Below, in pieces: positions 14,534 through 22,476 of a stretch of DNA of 26,401 bases (the stretch's first letter is position 1; every line of letters begins with the position of its first letter). A program made the position numbers and the translations under genes. The stretch lies in assembly GCA_937891165.1 (NCBI GenBank), contig CALAEX010000202.1, forward strand, positions 1 through 26,401, in the 5' to 3' direction. The stretch comes from an uncultured Lachnospiraceae bacterium. GTDB lineage: Bacteria > Bacillota > Clostridia > Lachnospirales > Lachnospiraceae. The notes beneath the pieces are model-generated. The model saw only the letters and a list, made by a program, of their open reading frames with translations, had not been told where the DNA came from and made no database searches.

Positions 14534-15894
14534 ATCGAATAAAAGAATATCAGGCTTTATTAAATGAATTAGACCAGCCTGTCCCTAAACTGGAAACTAC
14601 ATTAGAAAGAGCCTATCAAAAAAAGAAAATAAGAAATAGGATAATTCATCCTATTATTAGCTTTGCTACTTGCTTTGCCATTTTTGTCTTATTAGTTAAT
14701 TTTTGTACCCCTGTTGCCTTAGCTTGTTCCCAAATCCCAATTTTAGGAGAACTTGCCGAAGCAGTTACATTTTCTAAATCCCTTTCGGACGCAGTAAAAA
14801 ATGAATACGTACAGACTATTGATTTAAGTCAAACCAATGGCACTATCACAGCAAACATAGAATACTTGATTGTTGACCAAAAACAAGTCAATATATTCTA
14901 CCGACTCGATTCTAAAGAATATACACAGTTAAGAACTGACCCCGAAGTTCTATCCGAAGATGGCACTCGTCATGAATCTTGTTCTTATGGTAGCAGAGAA
15001 TTCAATACAAAAAATGGAGACCTTCGTACACTAAATATTGAATTTGTAGATGAGGATGTCCCAAATCAATTACGCATTAAACTTAATGTCTATGATACTG
15101 GTATTATGCCATCTGCTCCTATAACAAATACGAATGATAATATATTTGCTGATGATATATATGAAACACCAGAGTATTTAGCAGAATTTGAATTTTTATT
15201 AGAATTTGACCCAAAATTTACTGCCTCTGGAAAGTTATTCCTTGTCAATCAAACCGTAGAACTAGAAGGACAATTCATTACTATTACTAATATTGAAGTA
15301 TATCCAACTCATATGAGAGTGAATATTGCAGAAGCTGTAGATAACACCGCATGGTTAAAAGAACTAAATTTCTATATTGAAATAGACTCTGGCAAAAAGT
15401 TTGAACCAGTTTCTAATGGTATTAGTGCAACAGGCTCCAAAGACTCTCCTTCTATGATATCTTACCGAGCAGAAAGCACCTACTTTTATGAAGCGGATTC
15501 TTTTAACCTTGTGATTATTGGTGCCAAATGGCTCAATAAGGATACAGAAACTATGTATTTAAATTTGGGAACTGGTGAAACAGATTTTCTTCCAGAAGAA
15601 GTAGAATTTTATTCTGCTACAAAAGAAGAAGAAGGATGGATAGTTACGTTCCGTGCTCCTTATAAAAAAACAATGTACCAAATATTTGGAAATCGTTGTT
15701 ATGATAAAAATGGCACAGAATATGAAATCAATACATGGATTAGTGAACTTGATACCTCTGTGAAAGATAGTACAGTTAGTTATTACTTTGAGCAATTTCC
15801 ACTCAAAAATTATCCTTATGAGGAAGTTTGGTTAAGTCCTCTCTTCTCTCATACATGGACTGCAAAAGAACCTATTATAATTCCTATCCAATAA
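14530..15894 (+). CDS. DUF4179-type membrane anti-sigma protein
   Basis: A 454-residue protein with a short cytoplasmic N terminus (1-40, basic near 31-38), one membrane helix (about 41-64), and then the segment PVALACSQIPILGELAEAV (61-79) typical of DUF4179 proteins encoded with clostridial ECF sigma factors. The remaining ~370 residues are extracytoplasmic and beta-rich, with no catalytic motif I recognise. By family and by its ATGA overlap with the sigma gene it is the likely anti-sigma factor, holding sigma at the membrane until an outside signal is sensed. The GGAGG site lies within the end of the sigma gene. The signal is unknown. Confidence 0.82.
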   Translation: MNRIKEYQALLNELDQPVPKLETTLERAYQKKKIRNRIIHPIISFATCFAIFVLLVNFCTPVALACSQIPILGELAEAVTFSKSLSDAVKNEYVQTIDLSQTNGTITANIEYLIVDQKQVNIFYRLDSKEYTQLRTDPEVLSEDGTRHESCSYGSREFNTKNGDLRTLNIEFVDEDVPNQLRIKLNVYDTGIMPSAPITNTNDNIFADDIYETPEYLAEFEFLLEFDPKFTASGKLFLVNQTVELEGQFITITNIEVYPTHMRVNIAEAVDNTAWLKELNFYIEIDSGKKFEPVSNGISATGSKDSPSMISYRAESTYFYEADSFNLVIIGAKWLNKDTETMYLNLGTGETDFLPEEVEFYSATKEEEGWIVTFRAPYKKTMYQIFGNRCYDKNGTEYEINTWISELDTSVKDSTVSYYFEQFPLKNYPYEEVWLSPLFSHTWTAKEPIIIPIQ

Positions 15895-15900
15895 AATAAC

Positions 15901-15946
15901 AGGGGCTGTTGCAAAATAAAGTTAATTTTATTTTGCAACAGCCCCT
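15901..15946. terminator. 46-base palindrome acting as bidirectional terminator
   Basis: Bases 15901-15920 and 15927-15946 are perfect 20-bp complements, with one extra G-T pair and a 4-base loop. It lies between the convergent stops at 15894 and 15976. On the minus strand the stem is followed by a U-rich run (GTTATTTTATT). On the plus strand the tail is weak. The arm sequence, GGGGCTGTTGCAAAAT, resembles the ends of some insertion sequences (for example IS6-family ends with CTGTTGCAAA), so it may derive from a mobile element. Confidence 0.75.
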
Positions 15947-15975
15947 ATCTCTACCATAACAATCTGTTTTTTTAC

Positions 15976-16506
15976 TTAATTTGAAGTAACAATTGCAAAT
16001 TGCATTTCATTTCCATAAATTACAGAACCTATCATATTTTCGAGTACTTGAAAATATCCATTCGAGCCCATCCTTTTCTCCCATGTATCAATAGATTCTT
16101 TGATACGCAACATACAAAGAACCGCTTCTGCATAAAAATCATGAAGCTGTGTCATATCTGTTACATCAAGTGCAAAATCTGAAGTAAGAGTTTCTTTGAT
16201 TTTCTCATTGGTAAATGGGTCAAATGTCATCAATAATGCTTGTTCTAATCGCTCATTTTCTTCATTTCTAAACTTATCTACTACAAATTGTTCTCCTGTA
16301 TACTTTGACCGAATATCAAATAAAGCTAAGGCAATTGCCTCCTTTAAACGACGGCTATTGGATGATGGAAAACTACGATGTACTTTTAATAAATTACTCT
16401 CCATTGGAAATAACATTCTTTCATGCTGTTCCTCTTGTCCTGGTCGTATTCTTCCAAATTCTTTTTCCATAAAATTATAAATTCGTTCAAACTGGTATTG
16501 TTGCAT
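15976..16506 (-). CDS. Unidentified soluble helical protein downstream of a chemoreceptor
   Basis: I do not recognise this 176-residue protein. It has no signal peptide or membrane segment, is rich in Glu, Lys and Met, and looks mostly helical (for example residues 52-66 and 120-142). AAAGGGG lies about five bases before ATG. It follows the chemoreceptor gene by 62 bases on the same strand with no terminator in between, so it is probably co-transcribed. A cytoplasmic partner of the receptor is one possibility; there is no motif to support it. Confidence 0.75.
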   Translation of the reverse strand: MQQYQFERIYNFMEKEFGRIRPGQEEQHERMLFPMESNLLKVHRSFPSSNSRRLKEAIALALFDIRSKYTGEQFVVDKFRNEENERLEQALLMTFDPFTNEKIKETLTSDFALDVTDMTQLHDFYAEAVLCMLRIKESIDTWEKRMGSNGYFQVLENMIGSVIYGNEMQFAIVTSN

Positions 16507-16568
16507 TACTTTTCCCCTTTAATTTTATTTAATTGCTGAATAACACAAATAATCACATTTCTAAACTA

Positions 16569-18260
16569 TTATATCAATTTAAACTGTCCCACTTGTTCAT
16601 TCAACATATTAGCTTGTGCTGATAATTCTTCACTAACTGCTGATGATTCTTCTGCTGCAGCCGAATTTCCTTGAACTACAAGAGAAATTTGCTGAATTCC
16701 ACTTTCAATTTCTTGCATAGCAACAAGTTGTGCTGAAGCAGATTCACTATTCTCTTTTGAAACTTGTGCTAATTTTTCTATACCTTCAATGACATCACCA
16801 AGCACTTCTTTTGTTCTAGCAGTCGTATCATTTCCTTCTTTTACTGCTTCCAAACTTTCTAAAATCAACTTTCTTGTATTTACGGCAGAACTTGCACTAT
16901 CTGAAGCTAATTTACCAATCTGGTCTGCTACAACCGCAAATCCTCTACCAGCTTCGCCAGCTCTTGCTGCTTCAATGGAAGCATTTAAAGATAACAAGTT
17001 TGTCTGAGATGCAATATCTTCAATTTCTTGAATAATCTGTGCAATCTTCCTAGAAGTATCATCAATCTTTTCCATTGCTAAAATCAATTCTTCCATTTCC
17101 TTATTACTCTTTTCTGCCTGTTCAATATAACGACCTGCTTCCTGATAAGCCTTTTTCGCAGCTTCTGCCGTTACTTCTACATTAGCTGCCATTGTATCAA
17201 TCGTTGCAGTCAATTCTTCAATTGCTCCTGCTTGTTCTGTAGCACCTTCTGCTAACGTCTGAGAACTATCTGCCATTTGAGAAGCCCCTGTCATTACCTG
17301 TTCGGATGCATCATTGATATTTTGTAATACATCACTCTGATGTTGCACCATATCACGTAAATTATCCAAAATAGTTTTATAATCTCCAATATACTCGTCA
17401 ATACATTTAGACTTTACACGGAAATTTCCTTCTTTTAGTTCTTCCATAATATATTTCAAATCATCAATAATCAGTTTTAACGTATGACAAGTTTTACGAA
17501 ATGCTTCTGCTAACTCTCCAAATTCGTCTTCACCTTTATAATTAACTGTAATATTTAAATCACCTTTTGCAATTTTACTTGCTGCCTCTTTTAATTCCTC
17601 TGCTGGTTCTACAATTGTTTTAGATACCATTTTTGTTGTCACCATACCAACAATAACACTAGATATTGCAAATAATACCATAAAAGCAAAACCAATGCTT
17701 CCCATTGTCATCGAATTTTGATACGCTTCTGTTGCATTTTGTTGTGCCGTTGTCGCTATATCCTCTAAAACAGCTTCTAAACTCTCTACTGCTGTTACAT
17801 ACGCATTATCATAAATTTCTAAGGCTTCCTCATTTTTACTTGCAGATACTAATTCGGTTAAATCTGTTCTAAGGCTTTTTACATTTTTTAATGCTTTTTC
17901 TAATTTATTTAGTAATTCATTATTTTCAAACGTTTCTTTTAAATTTTCAATACCACTTCCCACTTCTTCTGCATATGCAATTGCTTGCTCTACACGCTCT
18001 TTTGTTTCTTTTTCATCATCTGTAACAATTGCCCATAACATATACTTTGAAGATGCCTGCAAATCTTGACGAATTTCTAACTGCGTTGTCGAATTTACAT
18101 ATGGTGTTTTGTAAAAATAACTCATCTTAAAATTCATGGTCAACATTCCTACAATACCAACAATAACTGCTACTAAAAATACTATAGTTACTAAAGAAAT
18201 TGCTGCTGATATTTTCTTATCTGTTCTTACCCTATGTAAGTATGCTACGAATTTTTTCAT
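16569..18260 (-). CDS. Methyl-accepting chemotaxis protein
   Basis: A 563-residue transmembrane chemoreceptor. Membrane helices lie at about 17-42 and 187-209. Between them is an extracellular helical sensor of about 145 residues, of the four-helix-bundle type. A HAMP domain follows (about 210-264, with VEPAEELKEAASKIAKGDL) and probably a second HAMP-like segment (265-316). The long cytoplasmic coiled coil has the highly conserved hairpin tip IEDIASQTNLLSLNASIEAA at 413-432, where CheA and CheW bind. No C-terminal CheR-tethering pentapeptide is seen. The ligand is unknown. AAAGGAG precedes ATG, and a sigma-A promoter lies at 18291-18319. Confidence 0.95.
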   Translation of the reverse strand: MKKFVAYLHRVRTDKKISAAISLVTIVFLVAVIVGIVGMLTMNFKMSYFYKTPYVNSTTQLEIRQDLQASSKYMLWAIVTDDEKETKERVEQAIAYAEEVGSGIENLKETFENNELLNKLEKALKNVKSLRTDLTELVSASKNEEALEIYDNAYVTAVESLEAVLEDIATTAQQNATEAYQNSMTMGSIGFAFMVLFAISSVIVGMVTTKMVSKTIVEPAEELKEAASKIAKGDLNITVNYKGEDEFGELAEAFRKTCHTLKLIIDDLKYIMEELKEGNFRVKSKCIDEYIGDYKTILDNLRDMVQHQSDVLQNINDASEQVMTGASQMADSSQTLAEGATEQAGAIEELTATIDTMAANVEVTAEAAKKAYQEAGRYIEQAEKSNKEMEELILAMEKIDDTSRKIAQIIQEIEDIASQTNLLSLNASIEAARAGEAGRGFAVVADQIGKLASDSASSAVNTRKLILESLEAVKEGNDTTARTKEVLGDVIEGIEKLAQVSKENSESASAQLVAMQEIESGIQQISLVVQGNSAAAEESSAVSEELSAQANMLNEQVGQFKLI

Positions 18261-18290
18261 TTATTTTCTCCTTTGCCATTTTTTAATACT

Positions 18291-18319
18291 ATTATAACTT
18301 TCTTTTAGTAAAATTGCAA
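18291..18319 (-). promoter_or_regulatory. Sigma-A promoter of the chemoreceptor gene
   Basis: The minus strand reads TTGCAA (18314-18319), 17 bases, then a perfect TATAAT (18291-18296). Slightly upstream, TAGA-N15-GTAGATAT (18330-18356) is a weaker sigma-28-like match (9 of 12), which would be usual for a chemotaxis gene. Both could be used. Confidence 0.6.
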
Positions 18320-18426
18320 TTAATACTTTATATCTACCTGTATAAATATAGTTCTAAAAACAGGAAAAATTTTTAGTCAAGCAGATATTCGTAATCCGCT
18401 TCGCTACTTACTCATAATGTCTTTCT

Positions 18427-18466
18427 TAAAAAATAAAAAACCTCCCAAAACCAAAGTCTTGGGAGG
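18427..18466 (-). terminator. Intrinsic terminator of rplM-rpsI
   Basis: On the minus strand a perfect 8-bp GC-rich stem (18459-18466 with 18441-18448, CCTCCCAA/TTGGGAGG) and a 10-base loop are followed at once by TTTTTTATTTTTT. It lies 31 bases after the rpsI stop. Confidence 0.93.
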
Positions 18467-18497
18467 TAATTGCCTCGTATAGCATTGTACGTTTGGA

Positions 18498-18890
18498 TTA
18501 ACGTTTTGAGAACTGTGGAGCACGTCTCGCAGCCTTTAAGCCGTACTTCTTTCTTTCTTTCATTCTTGGGTCTCTTGTTAAGAAACCAGCTTTCTTTAAT
18601 GCTGGACGTAAGTCAGCATCTGCCTGTAAAAGTGCTCTAGAAATACCATGTCTAATAGCACCTGCCTGACCTGTGAAACCACCACCGCGTACAGTTGTAA
18701 TAACATCATACTTCTCAGCTGTTTCAGTTAATACAAGTGGCTGACGAACGATAAGCTTTAATGTATCTAATCCGAAATATTCATCCATATCTCTCTTATT
18801 AATTGTAACCTTGCCTGTTCCAGGTACTAAATATACTCTGGCAACACTGCTCTTTCTTCTACCTGTTCCGTAGTATTTTGCCTTAGCCAA
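18498..18890 (-). CDS. rpsI: 30S ribosomal protein S9
   Basis: A 130-residue small-subunit protein whose C-terminal tail reaches the P-site tRNA. The N-terminal YYGTGRRKSSVARVYL, the central VRGGGFTGQAGAIRHGISRA (about residues 68-87) and the C terminus ending in FSKR are diagnostic. The start is TTG at 18888-18890, eight bases after GGAGG, with no in-frame ATG giving a proper N terminus. It follows rplM by 22 bases and ends the two-gene operon. Confidence 0.98.
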   Translation of the reverse strand: MAKAKYYGTGRRKSSVARVYLVPGTGKVTINKRDMDEYFGLDTLKLIVRQPLVLTETAEKYDVITTVRGGGFTGQAGAIRHGISRALLQADADLRPALKKAGFLTRDPRMKERKKYGLKAARRAPQFSKR

Positions 18891-18912
18891 TGTTTTGTCC
18901 TCCTTTCAGTGA

Positions 18913-19347
18913 TTAGAACTTGATTTCTAATACTTCTGGTTTCTGAGCTGCATGAGCATGCTCTGGGCCAGCGTATACATGTAACTTGTTAATCATGCTT
19001 CTTCCTAAAGGTCCCTTTGGAAGCATTCCCTTCACTGCAAGCTTAATAACTTCAGCGGAATCCTTAGCCATAAGTTCTCTTAAAGTTGTTTCTCTCATTC
19101 CACCTGGATAATCAGAGTGATTGTAATAAATCTTCTGGTCCATCTTCTTACCAGTTACTTTAACCTTGCTAGCATTAACAACGATTACATAATCACCTGT
19201 ATCAATGTGTGGTGTAAAAATAGGCTTATTCTTACCTCTTAAAACCTTAGCAATTTCAGATGCAAGACGACCTAATGTCTGACCTTCTGCATCAATTACA
19301 TACCATTTTCTTTCAATGGTTGCTGGACTTGCCATAAAAGTCTTCAT
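18913..19347 (-). CDS. rplM: 50S ribosomal protein L13
   Basis: A 144-residue large-subunit protein needed early in 50S assembly. It shows ERKWYVIDAEGQTLGRLAS (12-30), the GDYVIVVNASKVKVTGKK block (about 51-68) and GMLPKGPLGRSM (about 107-118). The length is standard. ATG is preceded by AAGGAGGAAG. It is the first gene of the rplM-rpsI unit, with a consensus promoter and a structured leader upstream. Confidence 0.98.
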   Translation of the reverse strand: MKTFMASPATIERKWYVIDAEGQTLGRLASEIAKVLRGKNKPIFTPHIDTGDYVIVVNASKVKVTGKKMDQKIYYNHSDYPGGMRETTLRELMAKDSAEVIKLAVKGMLPKGPLGRSMINKLHVYAGPEHAHAAQKPEVLEIKF

Positions 19348-19381
19348 TGTGCTTCCTCCTTAAATCCTCGTCTATATGATT

Positions 19382-19484
19382 CCTATCTAATGATAGTCCT
19401 CATAACTTTATCTACTTGATTTCATTTCACAAAAATACACTAAATCCTACTAAAATACGATACCTCTATGATTTAGTGCCAACG
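19382..19484 (-). ncRNA. Structured rplM leader (candidate L13 autoregulatory leader)
   Basis: The transcript from the upstream promoter has about 137 untranslated bases. In it, CACTAAATC (19470-19478) pairs perfectly with GATTTAGTG (19439-19447) around a 22-base loop, and a second small hairpin, CTATC-ATTA-GATAG, lies at 19382-19395. L13 leader RNAs are known in Firmicutes as sites of ribosomal-protein feedback, and this fits by position. I cannot test it against the family model here. Confidence 0.5.
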
Positions 19485-19490
19485 TGCTAC

Positions 19491-19519
19491 ATTATATCGG
19501 AGGAATTTGTTCTTGTCAA
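19491..19519 (-). promoter_or_regulatory. Consensus sigma-A promoter of rplM-rpsI
   Basis: The minus strand reads a perfect TTGACA (19514-19519), 17 bases, then a perfect TATAAT (19491-19496), 12 of 12 consensus positions with optimal spacing, as expected for a ribosomal protein operon. Start of transcription would be near 19484. Confidence 0.92.
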
Positions 19520-19601
19520 CTCAATTTTATTCTCTTTTTTGCACTTTTTTTAATTTTTTAAAATTTACATATAATTTTATCATTTATAAAATGACTTTTT
19601 A

Positions 19602-20789
19602 TCATTTCCAACATTGTTTTATCTTTGACATCCAAGTAACACCATCTTTTGTTTTTAAATAATTAGATGGTGAAAATATTTGACCTTCTATTTGATATCC
19701 AGAAATCACTCCCTGTTCATACAAATAAGCAATTGCCTTTTTTTCTGAACTAGAACAATTTCCTAAATCTGTCACATAGGACATCCCAGAAGTTTCTGTT
19801 CCCTTTTCTTCCATTACTTGTGCTGTCAACCATAATGCTAATGCTGCTTCCGAACGAGAAATAGGCTCATTAATTTTGATTGTTTTTACATCTATTCCAC
19901 AAAATAACGCTTTTACTACAAACTTAGCAAACAATGTCGTTTCATTTAATCCTTTTGCTTTTACTTCTGCTTCTACTATTTCAATCAAATCTAGTGCAAA
20001 CTCAAAATATGTCACATATTCATCAGAACGATTGACAATAGGAGTTTGACCAAAAATCTCCGTTGGATACGTAAAGGCTTGTGCTAATTCACTTTCTTGT
20101 GGTATTTTAGTCACATCTATTTGTTCTTTCTCTTTTTGTACTACTACCTCATCTTTTTTCGTTTCTTTTTCTTCTGCTACCACAATTTCTACTCTTTCTA
20201 TTTGTTCTTTCTTTTCTTGTACTTCCTTTGTATTTCTTTCTTCTTCCTTTACCTTATCTCTAATTCCTTTTGCTAAAATTTCCTTTGCCTTCCACTCTTT
20301 TTCTTCTATTCCTCCTACTTCTATTTCTAGATGTTCTTTCTCCTGTTTTTTTTCTTCTTTTTCATTAGGTTCAAAAACTTCTTCGGAAACCGAAATTTGT
20401 TCTATGCTTGGAGTTACCAGTAATGCCTGTCCTGCTGTTTGTTTTTCTTTTATTTCTATTTCTTCTGCTTGCTTTAATGATTCTGTTATAATTGTTGGCT
20501 CTGCTACCAGTTCTAATGCTTCTTTCTTTTCTTCAACTATAGTTTCTTCTGCAACCAATTCTAATGCTATATATTCTTCCTGTAATTCTTTAGGTAATGC
20601 AACTTCTTCTTTTGACGAAAAAAACACGCTGTTCTTTTCTTTGTCCAGCGTGTTATCTTCTGTATGACTTATTATATTGTAACTGTTACCCTCGCCAATT
20701 CCAGTAAAACGAACGATACCATATCCTGTCATACATCCTAGCATGATACAAACCATAGTTAGTAGTTTTTCCAAAAAGTTTTTTCTCAT
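19602..20789 (-). CDS. Membrane-anchored Glu/Lys-rich protein with degenerate S-layer-homology repeats
   Basis: A 395-residue protein of unknown function. A membrane segment or uncleaved signal lies at about residues 7-30. A long low-complexity stretch rich in Glu, Lys, Val and Ile follows (about 45-230), probably extended or coiled-coil, and includes a 16-residue tandem repeat. The C-terminal ~130 residues resemble weak SLH repeats: an ISRSEAALALWL core near 310-321, then AIAYLYEQGVISGYQIEGQIFSPS near 352-375. SLH domains bind secondary wall polymers, so a role linking membrane and wall is plausible. I chose the ATG at 20787-20789, which has GAGG five bases upstream; an ATG 42 bases earlier has none. 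It follows truA by 63 bases and interrupts the usual truA-rplM order. Confidence 0.78.
   Translation of the reverse strand: MRKNFLEKLLTMVCIMLGCMTGYGIVRFTGIGEGNSYNIISHTEDNTLDKEKNSVFFSSKEEVALPKELQEEYIALELVAEETIVEEKKEALELVAEPTIITESLKQAEEIEIKEKQTAGQALLVTPSIEQISVSEEVFEPNEKEEKKQEKEHLEIEVGGIEEKEWKAKEILAKGIRDKVKEEERNTKEVQEKKEQIERVEIVVAEEKETKKDEVVVQKEKEQIDVTKIPQESELAQAFTYPTEIFGQTPIVNRSDEYVTYFEFALDLIEIVEAEVKAKGLNETTLFAKFVVKALFCGIDVKTIKINEPISRSEAALALWLTAQVMEEKGTETSGMSYVTDLGNCSSSEKKAIAYLYEQGVISGYQIEGQIFSPSNYLKTKDGVTWMSKIKQCWK
20472..20567 (-). repeat. 48-bp tandem duplication within the SLH-like gene
   Basis: Two successive 16-codon units begin with the identical residues ALELVAE, followed by ETIVEEKKE in the first and PTIITE in the second. 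At the DNA level the first ~20 bases of the units are nearly identical, exactly 48 bases apart. This looks like an old in-frame duplication in the low-complexity stalk. Confidence 0.7.
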
Positions 20790-20852
20790 TTCAACCTCAA
20801 TTCTAGAAAAATTCGCAAAGAATTTTTCCATTTATATTGTGAGGCTTCTTTA

Positions 20853-21602
20853 TCACAAATTCAATGTTGGATATTCAATTCCTATTAACATTAAACCTTG
20901 TGCTGGTGCAGTTGGTCCTGCAACTTCCCTATTCTTGGCCTCTAAAATAGAGGATACACAATTTTCGGGCATTTCATGCATACCAATTTTAATTAATGTT
21001 CCTGCAATAATCCGAACCATGTTATAGAGAAATCCATTCCCACGAATCCGAATCGTAATCAAATGGTCTTTTTTTTCGATATCTAACGAATAAATCGTTC
21101 TTATATGGTCTTGTACTTGTGTTTTAGTTGAACAAAAACTTGTAAAACAATGCGTCCCAAGAAATTGCTTGGCAGCTCTTTTCATTGCCTCTATATCCAA
21201 TTCCTTATAAACAAAATGTGTATATTTTCTATTAAATGGTTGAATAAAATCCGCATTCCAAATCTTATATTCATATGTTTTATAACTATCACAATGTCTT
21301 GGATGAAACTCTAAAGGAACTTCTCTTGAAGACTGCACTACAATATCTTCTGGTAGACTACGATTTAAGGCATAACAAATTTTTTCAGGTGGAATTCTTG
21401 TTTCGGTATCAAATACTGCTACGTTTCCCATCGCATGTACTCCAGAATCTGTCCGACTTGCACCAATGACTTCGATTTCTTCTCCCAAAAGTCTAGACAA
21501 TTCTCGGTTCAGCACTTCTTCTACCGTAATCTGGTTTGGTTGATACTGCCATCCACAATACTTTGTCCCCTCATAGGCAACTACAATCATAATTCGCTTC
21601 AT
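20853..21602 (-). CDS. truA: tRNA pseudouridine(38-40) synthase TruA
   Basis: A 249-residue enzyme isomerising uridines 38-40 of the tRNA anticodon stem. The catalytic loop is GASRTDSGVHAMGNVAVF, with the catalytic Asp at residue 52. YKTYEYKIWN (near 127) and the C-terminal GNGFLYNMVRIIAGTLIKIG block are also family-typical. The length is normal. AAGGAAG lies eight bases before ATG. It is the last gene of the ecfA1-ecfA2-ecfT-truA unit, 61 bases after ecfT, a conserved order in Firmicutes. Confidence 0.97.
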   Translation of the reverse strand: MKRIMIVVAYEGTKYCGWQYQPNQITVEEVLNRELSRLLGEEIEVIGASRTDSGVHAMGNVAVFDTETRIPPEKICYALNRSLPEDIVVQSSREVPLEFHPRHCDSYKTYEYKIWNADFIQPFNRKYTHFVYKELDIEAMKRAAKQFLGTHCFTSFCSTKTQVQDHIRTIYSLDIEKKDHLITIRIRGNGFLYNMVRIIAGTLIKIGMHEMPENCVSSILEAKNREVAGPTAPAQGLMLIGIEYPTLNL

Positions 21603-21663
21603 AACAACAACTTCCTTACTCTATTATTCAAATTTTTCCAATAACTTTACAAATTCTAAACTA

Positions 21664-22476
21664 TCACAAAAATATTCCACTTACTCTCGTAACTCCAACT
21701 AATACAACTAAATATGCTACAAGGCACAAATATGCCATTCTATCTCGTTTTGTATACTTTAATGGCTTCATTCTCGTTCTGCCTTCTCCTCCACGATAGC
21801 ATCTAGCCTCCATCGCCATAGCAAGGTCATTCGCTCGTCGAAATGCAGACACAAATAATGGTACCAATACAGGTACTAATGCTTTTGCTCTATCCAATAA
21901 TTTTCCTTCTTCAAAATCTGCACCTCTTGCCTGTTGTGCTTTCATAATTTTATCTGTTTCTTCCAATAAAATAGGAATAAAACGAAGAGCAATGGACATC
22001 ATCATTGAAATTTCATGCACAGGTACATGCAATTTTTTTAATGGGGATAACCCTGTTTCTAATCCATCAGTCAATTGGTTTGGTGTTGTTGTCAATGTCA
22101 TCAAAGACGAACCAATAATTAAAAATACTAAACGTAATGCCATAAAAACAGCTAGTTCTATTCCTTCTACTGTAATTTTTAAAAACTTCCACTGCCATAG
22201 TATTTGACCATCTGTTAAAAATAAATTAAACGTTACTGTAAACAACATCAATACTATAATGGTTTTTAATCCACGCACAATAAAAGAAAATGGTACTTTA
22301 GAAATTTTAATCATAGTTGCTAAAAATAATCCTGCCACAATATATCCCATTAAATTATTAAATAAAAACAAGGAAATCAAAAAAGTCATTGTTCCTACTA
22401 ATTTCACCCGTGGGTCTAAGCGATGTAATATTGAATTTGCTGGATAATATTGTCCTATTGTAATATCTCGTATCAT
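21664..22476 (-). CDS. ecfT: Energy-coupling factor transporter transmembrane protein EcfT
   Basis: A 270-residue membrane scaffold joining the two ATPases to exchangeable vitamin-binding S components. It has about five hydrophobic helices (from residue 27, and near 70, 110, 155 and 250). The two cytoplasmic coupling helices carry QQARGAD (ARG at 183-185) and EARCYRGG (ARC at 224-226, a variant of the usual second ARG). The N-terminal ANSILHRLDPRVKL is diagnostic. The ATG directly abuts the ecfA2 stop codon, with GGAG six bases upstream. No S component gene is adjacent, so this is a group II system serving S proteins encoded elsewhere. Confidence 0.96.
   Translation of the reverse strand: MIRDITIGQYYPANSILHRLDPRVKLVGTMTFLISLFLFNNLMGYIVAGLFLATMIKISKVPFSFIVRGLKTIIVLMLFTVTFNLFLTDGQILWQWKFLKITVEGIELAVFMALRLVFLIIGSSLMTLTTTPNQLTDGLETGLSPLKKLHVPVHEISMMMSIALRFIPILLEETDKIMKAQQARGADFEEGKLLDRAKALVPVLVPLFVSAFRRANDLAMAMEARCYRGGEGRTRMKPLKYTKRDRMAYLCLVAYLVVLVGVTRVSGIFL

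Noticed and set aside
20505..20570. Repeats in the SLH-like gene as a CRISPR or mobile repeat
   Set aside because: They are in-frame codon repeats of a protein stalk, only two units, with no spacers.
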